A DNA stretch of 14,758 nt from Pseudonocardiales bacterium (GTDB lineage: Bacteria; Actinomycetota; Actinomycetes; Mycobacteriales; Jatrophihabitantaceae), in NCBI GenBank assembly GCA_030840415.1, contig JAVEEO010000402.1:1-14758 (forward strand). The letters are read 5' to 3'. Position numbers and translations under genes: made by a program. Under the pieces are notes generated by a model. It saw only the letters and a list, made by a program, of their open reading frames with translations, searched no databases and was not told where the DNA came from. This document shows positions 7,948 through 13,665 of the stretch, piece by piece (within the stretch, counting starts at the first letter, position 1; each line of letters begins with the position of its first letter).

Positions 7948-8511
7948 TCAGCTGGGCAACCGCGACCAGGGCAACCGCCAACCCCACTGCCAGGGCCACA
8001 AGAACTTCCTGCCTCGGTGGGCCAGCTCGTCATACGGCAGTGCCGCTATCCGGTCGTAGGCCTCGGAGAGGGTTGCCTCGTACGAGGCACGGTCGAAGGT
8101 GAAGCCCGGACCAGCGGCAGCGATAGGTTCGTACCGGGGCTGAAAGCCGTCCTCCCAACGAAACTCGGTCCACGAGACCCGGTCACTGGCGACGGTCAAC
8201 AATGCGGTTATCGCGCCGCACTCCAGGTCACCGCAGCCACCGCAGACGAGCAGGGCGATTCGGTGCTCGGTCAGACCGGATGCCGGTCGGCGTCCGCGCA
8301 GTTCGTCGAGCGCGTCAGGCACCGTGGGCAGCCAAGCCCGGTTCAGCGCCGTCACCAGGTCGACCGATGGTTTCAGCCGCTGGATGAGCGATTCCCCGTC
8401 GATGACGAAGTCGAGAAAATACGATTGCGGGTAGCGCGTCACGTTGCCGTCGATGAGGGTTCGTTGCAGCACCGATTGCCGGAGAGCAAGGCTCGAGGTC
8501 TGTCGGGGCAT
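7948..8511 (-). CDS. Conserved protein of unknown function with a Cys cluster and Trp-rich tail
   Basis: The 187-residue soluble protein has no signal peptide. The core around ALLVCGGCGDLECG (C90, C93, C98) followed by VSWTEFRW and GFTFDRASYEATL (about 136-148) resembles a widespread uncharacterised bacterial family in which a Cys/Gly-rich strand precedes V-x-W-x-x-F and F-x-F-D-x-x-x-Y-x-x-x-L. I know no demonstrated function. The three Cys could bind metal or be structural. The C-terminus WPWQWGWRLPWSRLPS has five Trp between 172 and 182 and an imperfect repeat (WRLP/SRLP). A -10-like TACACT ends 6 nt before the ATG, so the mRNA is probably leaderless. The gene looks less GC-rich than its neighbours, and it borders a decayed HNH gene, both consistent with an accessory origin. 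Confidence 0.75.
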   Translation of the reverse strand: MPRQTSSLALRQSVLQRTLIDGNVTRYPQSYFLDFVIDGESLIQRLKPSVDLVTALNRAWLPTVPDALDELRGRRPASGLTEHRIALLVCGGCGDLECGAITALLTVASDRVSWTEFRWEDGFQPRYEPIAAAGPGFTFDRASYEATLSEAYDRIAALPYDELAHRGRKFLWPWQWGWRLPWSRLPS

Positions 8512-8517
8512 CCCGCG

Positions 8518-8523
8518 AGTGTA
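8518..8523 (-). promoter_or_regulatory. -10 box giving a probable leaderless mRNA
   Basis: TACACT on the minus strand is followed by 6 nt and then ATG at 8511. A start site at the usual distance from the -10 box would coincide with the A of the ATG. The -35 region is poor. The same arrangement precedes the antitoxin gene. Confidence 0.4.
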
Positions 8524-8538
8524 GGACTGGGCGGACTG

Positions 8539-8700
8539 CTCCGTGCCGCACAGAATGCTCGGACGGGATTATCCAGTGGGATCGCCCGTAGATCATTCGG
8601 CAGTCCCAGCCGTCCGGTCGAATTCGTGGTGGTGGTGGCCGCACAGCAGCACCAGGTTGTCGAGATCGGTCGTGCCGCCGTCGGCCCAGCTCCAGGCGGA
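8539..8700 (-). pseudogene. Frameshifted C-terminal remnant of an HNH endonuclease (13E12/DUF222 type)
   Basis: Translation of the minus strand from about 8700 gives WADGGTTDLDNLVLLCGHHHHEFDR, which matches the second half of the HNH domain in actinobacterial 13E12/DUF222 proteins (H-WADGG-TDLDNLVLLC-HH). It contains the Asn and the last His positions of the motif. That frame stops at 8593. In another frame, from 8611 downwards, the family's C-terminal pattern continues as GWDCRMIYGRSHWIIPSEH. A one-base indel near 8612-8614 therefore broke the gene. The whole N-terminal part and the first His of the HNH motif are missing, and the match begins just beyond the stop codon of the toxin gene at 8713. 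It is non-functional; its promoter, if any, is lost. Confidence 0.7.
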
Positions 8701-8712
8701 AGCTGGGATCGA

Positions 8713-9141
8713 TCAGCTACTAGGGACGCGCGGATTCGGAACCGCCCGAACAGCTAGTTCGTCTATTCCGGCGAAGTCGCGGGGGTTGCAGGTGTACAGC
8801 GGCAGGTTGTGGGCGATGGCCGACGCCGCTATCAGGGCGTCGTAGGCGCGAGCGGCTGGCTTGCGTCCAGCTTGACGTAGCGACGCGGCGACGCGGCCGA
8901 ACGCTCGGGCGGACGCGGCGTCGAAGGCAAGGGCTTCGAAGTCCGCTTCGGCTTGCTGGAGGTGCGCCTGGCGGGCTGCCCGTTCATGAGCGGTACCGGC
9001 AACGTGCGGGCCGACCGACAGCTCGGCCAAGGTCACGGCGCTGATCACGCATTCGTCGGGGAGCACGGTGGGATCGTCCATCTCGCCGAGCAGGATCACG
9101 GTGGAGGTGTCGAGCAGTCCCCGATCCGCACGGACGTTCAT
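8713..9141 (-). CDS. PIN-domain toxin (VapC-like ribonuclease)
   Basis: The 142-residue protein is a PIN-domain endoribonuclease, the toxin of a type II toxin-antitoxin pair, expected to cleave RNA with Mg2+ when freed from its antitoxin. The acidic residues are in place: D11 in LLDTST, E40 in VTLAELSVG, D101 in AYDALIAASA, and the final N119/D122 in CNPRDFAGI. Length and domain ends match VapC proteins, so it appears intact. Its ATG overlaps the antitoxin stop by ATGA, so translation is coupled and the antitoxin is made first. It ends right at the HNH remnant. The target RNA (tRNA, rRNA or mRNA) cannot be predicted from sequence. Confidence 0.92.
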   Translation of the reverse strand: MNVRADRGLLDTSTVILLGEMDDPTVLPDECVISAVTLAELSVGPHVAGTAHERAARQAHLQQAEADFEALAFDAASARAFGRVAASLRQAGRKPAARAYDALIAASAIAHNLPLYTCNPRDFAGIDELAVRAVPNPRVPSS

Positions 9142-9374
9142 ACGGTCGGGTCGAGCACGGTGTCGATATCACGTCGCAGCCGGTCCGGGTCGATCTTCGG
9201 CAGATGCCGGCGGCGTTCGATCAGGTCGGCCGCTGCCGGGGCAGGTCGGCGTCGCGGGCGCAACTCGGCAACCTCGGCCCCGTCACGAGTGACGATCAAT
9301 TCCTCGCCCCGGGCTACCCGGTCCAGGACCGCTCCGCCGTCGTTGCGGAGCTCGCGAACGGTCACGGTGTTCAT
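9138..9374 (-). CDS. Phd/YefM-family antitoxin of the VapC-like toxin
   Basis: The 78-residue protein has the Phd/YefM pattern: VTVRELRNDGGAVLDRVARGEELIVTRDGAEVAELRP (about 4-40) forms the DNA-binding and dimerising half. The C-terminal half (LIERRRHLPKIDPDRLRRDIDTVLDPTV) would wrap the toxin and block its active site. It is expected to bind its own promoter as a repressor, with the toxin as co-repressor. The perfect palindrome directly upstream is the obvious site. The gene begins at ATG 9374 only 6 nt after a TACACT -10 box, so the mRNA is probably leaderless. The pairing of a Phd-type antitoxin with a PIN toxin is common in actinobacteria. Confidence 0.92.
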   Translation of the reverse strand: MNTVTVRELRNDGGAVLDRVARGEELIVTRDGAEVAELRPRRRPAPAAADLIERRRHLPKIDPDRLRRDIDTVLDPTV

Positions 9375-9381
9375 GAGCCGA

Positions 9382-9401
9382 GTGTATCACCGGTGATACA
9401 C
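9382..9401. promoter_or_regulatory. Perfect 20-bp palindromic operator of the toxin-antitoxin operon
   Basis: Half-site GTGTATCACC (9382-9391) is followed directly by its exact reverse complement (9392-9401). On the minus strand the palindrome covers five of the six bases of the predicted -10 box TACACT (9381-9386), 7 nt before the antitoxin ATG. A bound antitoxin dimer would block RNA polymerase, matching known Phd/VapB autoregulation. Confidence 0.75.
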
Positions 9402-9536
9402 GAGACGGTAGCATGGCTGCTCGCGATCAAAGGAGGCGAGCATTGGCAGGACGAACTCCGGCGTCAGCGGTTTCCGGTGTGGCGGCGAGGAAGCCGCGGA
9501 TTCGGTACAGATGGCCGTCGCTGCTCGGCGATCACA
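9402..9536. other. Non-coding gap between toxin-antitoxin and lamin-tail genes
   Basis: The gap should contain the upstream promoter part of the toxin-antitoxin operon and the 3' end of the lamin-tail transcript. A short Arg-rich open frame on the plus strand (ATG at 9413) with an AGGAGG-like stretch only after its start looks spurious. I see no terminator with a U-tract. Confidence 0.4.
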
Positions 9537-9986
9537 TCAGCAGAGGACGTAGCTGGCGACGCTGCCCCACGCGCAGGAGTCCTTCAGGGTGCCGACACTG
9601 TTCTTGAGGTAGGCGGTGTCGCCGGTGTTGGTCCAGATGTAGGCCCGCGATCCCCAGTACAGATTGGTGCTGGTGTTCGTGCCCGAACCGGTGTGCAGGG
9701 TGACCGACGCCCGCGGCCGCAGCACGAAGGTGCGGAACCGGTAGACGTGCGCGGACCGGTCGGAGATCGTGTACCCGGTCAGGGTGTAGGAGGTGGTGTA
9801 GCTGGAGTTGCTGATCACCACGTACTCGGCGTTGAGGCTGGAGTTCGAGCCGGTGTCGCTGCCCGGCGAGTTCACGTAGGCCTTGCTGAAATGCAGCGTC
9901 GGATTGGCGGCCTCGGCCGGCGCGGCGGCGAACAGCGCGCCGACCACGGTCAGGACCGTGACAACCGCAATGGAACGCATACCCAT
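9537..9986 (-). CDS. Secreted lamin-tail-domain (LTD) protein
   Basis: The 149-residue precursor begins with a Sec signal peptide: M1-R4 basic end, hydrophobic core 5-19, and an AEA site predicting cleavage after A26. The mature 123 residues form one lamin-tail (immunoglobulin-like beta) domain: FSKAYVNSPGSDTGSNSSLN, AEYVVISNSS, YTLTGYTISD, VYRFRTFVLRPRASVTLHTG, YWGSRAYIWTNTGDTAYLKN. The chain ends in C138...C149, which could form a disulfide outside the cell; the last residue is the second Cys. Bacterial LTD domains are usually attached to nucleases or other secreted enzymes, whereas here the domain stands alone. The start at 9986 is set by the signal peptide and a GGGGGG Shine-Dalgarno (9996-10001) 9 nt upstream; the longer frame to 10118 lacks both. 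Binding of a cell-surface or polymer partner is a guess. Confidence 0.87.
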   Translation of the reverse strand: MGMRSIAVVTVLTVVGALFAAAPAEAANPTLHFSKAYVNSPGSDTGSNSSLNAEYVVISNSSYTTSYTLTGYTISDRSAHVYRFRTFVLRPRASVTLHTGSGTNTSTNLYWGSRAYIWTNTGDTAYLKNSVGTLKDSCAWGSVASYVLC

Positions 9987-10029
9987 GACTGAAATCCCCC
10001 CGGAATTTGCTGAATGCAGCTTAACGCTG

Positions 10030-10035
10030 AATATA
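10030..10035 (-). promoter_or_regulatory. -10-like box upstream of the lamin-tail gene
   Basis: TATATT on the minus strand, in an unusually AT-rich patch for this window, lies 43 nt before the ATG at 9986. It is a near-consensus -10 box, but no good -35 box is found at 16-18 nt. Confidence 0.35.
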
Positions 10036-10130
10036 CGCGGTGGAAGCAACTCGCGCGGCCGCTTCGGTGAATGTCTCAGACGTGAGTAAAGGTCTTGGAC
10101 GAAACACCGCGGATGCACCAGGGTGCAGGA

Positions 10131-10514
10131 ATGCGATCACGAAGCAACGGAATGTGGTGGGGGACCGCCATCGAGGCGCCGGACCCCGGCGCGCTGGCCA
10201 GGTTCTACTCCCAGTTGCTGGACTGGCCGAGCGGACACGAGGAGCCTGGCACCGCCATTCTCGCCGCTCCCGAGGGCTCGATCTACCTGGTGTTCCAGCA
10301 GGCCACCGGCTACCAGCCGCCGGTCTGGCCGCCGGCCGACGGACAGCAGCGGCCGATGATGCATTTCGACTTCCAGGTCGGCGACCTCGACTCCGCCGTC
10401 GCCGAGGCGGTCGCCCTCGGAGGCTCGCTGGCCGAAGAACAGCCGCAGGCGAACGTCCGGGTGCTGTTCGACCCCGCCGGGCATCCGTTCTGCCTTTGCC
10501 GCGAGGACGGCTGA
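10131..10514 (+). CDS. VOC-family protein (glyoxalase_6-like)
   Basis: The 127-residue cytosolic protein is of the vicinal-oxygen-chelate superfamily, which includes glyoxalases, dioxygenases and drug-binding resistance proteins. It shows two beta-alpha-beta-beta-beta halves: WWGTAIEAPDPGALARFYSQLLDW (9-32) opens the first, and MMHFDFQVGDLDSAVAEAVALGG (about 76-98) opens the second, ending in DPAGHPFCLCRE. This pattern is typical of the actinobacterial glyoxalase_6 group, most of which have no assigned substrate. I chose the ATG at 10131 (AGGG 7 nt upstream, close to the first conserved strand); ATG 10113 and TTG 10095 in the same frame are less supported, and ATG 10149 is possible. It is divergent from the lamin-tail gene and convergent with the GNAT gene 21 nt away. 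Confidence 0.85.
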   Translation: MRSRSNGMWWGTAIEAPDPGALARFYSQLLDWPSGHEEPGTAILAAPEGSIYLVFQQATGYQPPVWPPADGQQRPMMHFDFQVGDLDSAVAEAVALGGSLAEEQPQANVRVLFDPAGHPFCLCREDG

Positions 10515-10535
10515 CCGAACGCCGCCGAGCGCAAT

Positions 10536-11105
10536 TCAGGACTGCCTGGGCTCGATCGCGGCGAAGGCCGGCGGGTACACCAACCGGCCGCGCACCCGAG
10601 CGTCATAGCACGGCAGCCTGAACACCATGCCGGCCTCCGCGGGCGCCCAGTCCGGCAGCGCGATGGAGATGCCGAGCTCCCGGCAGTCGCGGAACCCGAA
10701 CCGCGGGTAGTACCGCGGGCTGCCCTCCAGCACCACCAGCGGCTCGGGCCGCCCGGCCGCCGCCCGCAGCCCGGCACGCACCAGGGCCGAACCGATGCCA
10801 CGGCCCTGCAGGTTCGGAGCGACCGCTAGTGGCGACAGCGTCAGCACCTCGTGCCGGTCGCCGGCATCGTCGACGACCTCGGCCTGGCTGAGCATCACGA
10901 AGCCGGCCAGCTGCCGATGGATCCGCGCCACGAGCGCCAGTTCGGGCACGTACCGCGGCGATGCCCTGATCAGCTCGACCAGCTCGGCAACACCGTCCTG
11001 GTGGGCGAAGGCGGCCCGCACCACTGTCCGGACCGCCGCAGAATCGGCCGGCTGTTCCCGCTCGATGGCCAGTCGCACCGGACCAGTATTGACGGCCCCC
11101 GGCAC
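10536..11105 (-). CDS. GNAT-family N-acetyltransferase (YhbS-like)
   Basis: The 189-residue protein transfers an acetyl group from acetyl-CoA to an amine. The acetyl-CoA pyrophosphate-binding motif is LSPLAVAPNLQGRGIGSALV (about 90-109, Q100-G105 core). VVLEGSPRYYPRFGFRDC (about 131-148) is the usual YhbS-type C-terminal strand-helix region. The acceptor is unknown. It lies 66 nt after the MFS exporter on the same strand and may be the last gene of the DapA-like/ATP-grasp/MFS operon, or may use its own -10-like GATAAT (11117-11122). In that setting it could acetylate and detoxify the operon's product, as the GNAT tabtoxin-resistance protein does for tabtoxinine-beta-lactam; this is an analogy only. 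GTG at 11105 is the chosen start; GTG at 11075 is possible. Confidence 0.87.
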   Translation of the reverse strand: MPGAVNTGPVRLAIEREQPADSAAVRTVVRAAFAHQDGVAELVELIRASPRYVPELALVARIHRQLAGFVMLSQAEVVDDAGDRHEVLTLSPLAVAPNLQGRGIGSALVRAGLRAAAGRPEPLVVLEGSPRYYPRFGFRDCRELGISIALPDWAPAEAGMVFRLPCYDARVRGRLVYPPAFAAIEPRQS

Positions 11106-11116
11106 CTGCGCGAGGG

Positions 11117-11122
11117 ATTATC
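11117..11122 (-). promoter_or_regulatory. -10-like box before the GNAT gene
   Basis: GATAAT on the minus strand lies 11 nt before GTG 11105 within the 66-bp gap after the MFS gene. It differs from TATAAT by one base. No -35 match is evident, so independent transcription of the acetyltransferase is only possible. Confidence 0.3.
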
Positions 11123-11171
11123 AGCGGCCCCGACGGGTTCGGCCCGACCGGCTCGCCCGTTGCGGGAAATC

Positions 11172-12410
11172 TCAGCAAGCGCCACTGGGTTCCGGCCACC
11201 GCAGCGCCACCACGGCCGCCACCACGACGACGAACACTCCGGCCGCGCAGGCAAAAACCGGAAAGCCGCCGTTCGCTCCGGCGACACCGCCACCGACCGT
11301 GACCAACAGCATCAGCAGGATGCCGATCGCGCTCACCCGGCCCTCCACCACACTCGCGTACTCGCCGGGCACCGCCTCGACCAGCCGGGCCTGCGCCACG
11401 GCGAAGCAGACCTCGAAGCACACCACCGATGCCAGGAAGCTCAACTCCCAAGCCGGCCGTACCAGCACCGCCACCGCCAGCAGCCCGCTCGACAGCAGGG
11501 CACCCAGGACCGCCGGCGGGTTGGAGCTGCGGAACAGCCGCCTGAGCGGCAAAGCCATCAGCGCGCCGACGAACACCCCGGCGCTGGCGATCACCTGGGC
11601 CAGGATGATGAACCGCGGCTGGTGCCACACCACGCCCGGGATCGCCGCCTTGGACGCGAACATCAACGCCTGCAGCAAGCCGGTGGCCAGTACCAGGTAC
11701 ACCGCCGCCGCCTGCGCCGAACTGCCACGGATCAGCCCGATCACGTGCGGCCAGTCCACCAAGACCTTCGTGGCGCCCCCACTGGCCGCCGGGCGCCGGG
11801 CGCCGGGCGATCGCGCGACCAGCCGGTACAGCATCGCCGACACCACGAACGTGGCCAGGTCGAGCAGGCCGAGTTCGAGCACCGTGACCCGGCCGTAGAG
11901 CGCGATGCCCGCCACGCCGCCGAGGGCCGAGCCGAGGAAATATGACGTGTTGAAAAGGTAGATCGCCGATCGGCGCAGCCCCTCCTCCAGCGGGAACGTC
12001 GCGACGATGGTGATCCGGGACATCTTGGTGAGGGAGTCCGGCAGCCCGCGGACCGCCAGCAGGCCGAGCGCCAGGAATGCCACCCCGTGCGACGCGGACA
12101 CCGCCGCCAGCACGCTCATCATCCCGGCCGACAGTTCCACCAGCGGCAACCGCCGGACGGCGGGCCAGCCGGCCGACAGCCGCGCCAGCCATCGTGAGGC
12201 GAACGTCGGGAGCAGCCATGGCATCGCGAACACCAGCGCGCTGGCCAGGAAATCGCCTTGCTTCACGACGAAGAACGCCGACAACGAGGCGAGCAGCAAC
12301 GTGCTGCCCACCGAGCTGACCAGCATCGCCAGCCAGGACAGCACGAACCAGCGGTAGCCGAGGAGTCCCGCCCGCCGGGCAACGGCCGGAGCCGCGACCG
12401 CCTGGCTCAC
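11172..12410 (-). CDS. MFS transporter, probable exporter of the ATP-grasp cluster
   Basis: The 412-residue protein has about 12 hydrophobic segments from about residue 20 onward (YRWFVLSWLAMLVSSVGSTLLLASLSAF) and little outside the membrane, as in MFS drug or metabolite exporters. The middle loop (RSPGARRPAASGGATKV) separates the two halves. Its GTG start overlaps the stop of the ATP-grasp gene (GTGA), so the two proteins are probably made in step. In known systems such as bacilysin (BacD ATP-grasp ligase, BacE MFS exporter) the exporter removes the dipeptide product; by analogy this one may export what the ligase makes. The charged arginines that decide substrate choice in MFS cannot be interpreted by eye. 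Confidence 0.88.
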   Translation of the reverse strand: MSQAVAAPAVARRAGLLGYRWFVLSWLAMLVSSVGSTLLLASLSAFFVVKQGDFLASALVFAMPWLLPTFASRWLARLSAGWPAVRRLPLVELSAGMMSVLAAVSASHGVAFLALGLLAVRGLPDSLTKMSRITIVATFPLEEGLRRSAIYLFNTSYFLGSALGGVAGIALYGRVTVLELGLLDLATFVVSAMLYRLVARSPGARRPAASGGATKVLVDWPHVIGLIRGSSAQAAAVYLVLATGLLQALMFASKAAIPGVVWHQPRFIILAQVIASAGVFVGALMALPLRRLFRSSNPPAVLGALLSSGLLAVAVLVRPAWELSFLASVVCFEVCFAVAQARLVEAVPGEYASVVEGRVSAIGILLMLLVTVGGGVAGANGGFPVFACAAGVFVVVVAAVVALRWPEPSGAC

Positions 12411-13663
12411 GGCGAGACCAGCGGCATCCCGAGTACCTGCTCCGCACCCCTGGTGAACTCCAGGTACGCCGCGAACGCCGCAGCCGAGGACTCGGCATAG
12501 TTGCAGTACCCGCCCACCGCCGTCACGTTGCTGACCATGCCGCGGATCGGTTCGCCGTTGCGAATGCTGTGCCTCTGGTGCAGGAAGTCGAACCGCCCGG
12601 CCAGCCGGGCCAGACCTTGCTCGGCATCGGCCGGCGCGCTGCCCGCGCGCCGGGCCCCCAGCACGAACGCCACCGACCCGCCGGTCGCGACGTCCGGCAG
12701 CCGCACCGAGGCGGGGGAGAGTAAGGCGTCGATGAGCAGCTCGTACGGGTCAGTACCCGTCACCCGCAGGAATGACAGCGGCGCCGAACCACCCATCATC
12801 CGCGCGTTCACCTCGACCAGGATCGGCCCGCGCGCGGTGTGGATGTACTCGACATGGAACACGCCCACGCTCAGGCGCAACGCCCCGAACAGCTCGGTGA
12901 CGAACAGCCGTACCGCCGCGTGCTGGTCGGCGTCCAGCTCGGCCGGGAATACCGCGGCCGCCTCCAGCAGCGGGTTCAGCGCGTCCCGCCGCCGGTGCGT
13001 CACACCCAGGAGATGCGCGGTGCCGTCCAGGCACAGCACCTCGGCCGAGTACAGCTCGCCGTTCAGGTATTCCTCGATCAGCCACGGTCCGGCCGGGCCG
13101 TCGGAGCCGCCGGCATAGCCGAGGGCGTCGGACGGCCCGGCGAGGATCGCGACCCCCTCCTTGCCGGACGACCGGGCCGGTTTCACCACGCATGGAAAGC
13201 CGATTCCCGCCGCGACCTGCGGTACGGCTGACCGCGTCCGGGCCACCGCGGTGCGCGCGTTCGGCAGGCCGGCCTCGTCCAGCCGGGCCCGGCACAGGTG
13301 CTTGAAGCAGGCGGTGTGCATCGCCGTCCGGTCATTGGCCGGCAGGCCGAGTCGCAGGGCGGCCTCATTCGCGTACTCCGCCGCCTCGTCCGCCGTGGTC
13401 AGCACGGCATCGAAGGGTGTCCGCGCGTGCAGATCGGCGGCCAGTTGGTACAGGTCGTCGTCGAGTCCGGGCGCCTCGACCACCTCGTCCGGGCCGTCCG
13501 GCAGTCGGCGAAGCTCCTCGACGGACCAGCCGCCGCCCAGCATGAACGGATCCGACCCGGGAAGAAGGGGGACAACCAGGGTCGACCGGTGACCCAGCCT
13601 GCGCGCGGTGGCGAAGGCGCGGATGCCGGCGGAGTTGCTGCCGAGAAAGAGCAGGTTCGGCAC
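12407..13663 (-). CDS. ATP-grasp ligase (amino-acid-ligase/PylC-CarB-like)
   Basis: The 418-residue cytosolic enzyme couples ATP hydrolysis to ligation of a carboxylate to an amine or other nucleophile via an acyl phosphate. It begins with a nucleotide-fold pre-ATP-grasp domain (MPNLLFLGSNSAGIRAFATARRLG). The ATP-binding region is FPCVVKPARSSGKEGV (156-171; K161 and the Gly-rich loop), then EEYLNGELYSAEVL (197-210), FHVEYIHTARGP (269-280; E272) and the Mg2+ site ILVEVNARMMGGSAP (281-295; E284, N286, R288). The C-terminal lid runs from about 325 to 418 and contains VSNVTAVGGYCNYAE. Overall it resembles the ATP-grasp enzymes of peptide-like metabolite pathways (BacD-like) and of PylC more than purine enzymes. 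GTG 13663 lies 2 nt after the stop of the DapA-like gene, with GAGG 10 nt upstream. Confidence 0.88.
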   Translation of the reverse strand: MPNLLFLGSNSAGIRAFATARRLGHRSTLVVPLLPGSDPFMLGGGWSVEELRRLPDGPDEVVEAPGLDDDLYQLAADLHARTPFDAVLTTADEAAEYANEAALRLGLPANDRTAMHTACFKHLCRARLDEAGLPNARTAVARTRSAVPQVAAGIGFPCVVKPARSSGKEGVAILAGPSDALGYAGGSDGPAGPWLIEEYLNGELYSAEVLCLDGTAHLLGVTHRRRDALNPLLEAAAVFPAELDADQHAAVRLFVTELFGALRLSVGVFHVEYIHTARGPILVEVNARMMGGSAPLSFLRVTGTDPYELLIDALLSPASVRLPDVATGGSVAFVLGARRAGSAPADAEQGLARLAGRFDFLHQRHSIRNGEPIRGMVSNVTAVGGYCNYAESSAAAFAAYLEFTRGAEQVLGMPLVSP

Positions 13664-13665
13664 TG

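Noticed and set aside
9413..9607. Small Arg-rich plus-strand open frame between toxin-antitoxin and lamin-tail genes
   Set aside because: It has no upstream Shine-Dalgarno, no recognisable motif, and it overlaps the lamin-tail gene antisense.
9987..10118. Longer start for the lamin-tail protein
   Set aside because: It would bury the signal peptide behind 44 residues of Arg-rich sequence. The 9986 start has both a Shine-Dalgarno and a standard signal peptide.
10603..12498. Very long open frame overlapping the GNAT and MFS genes on the same strand
   Set aside because: It runs in another frame through two genes with clear domains and reads as low-complexity Gly/Arg/Ala. No domain or hydrophobic pattern supports it.
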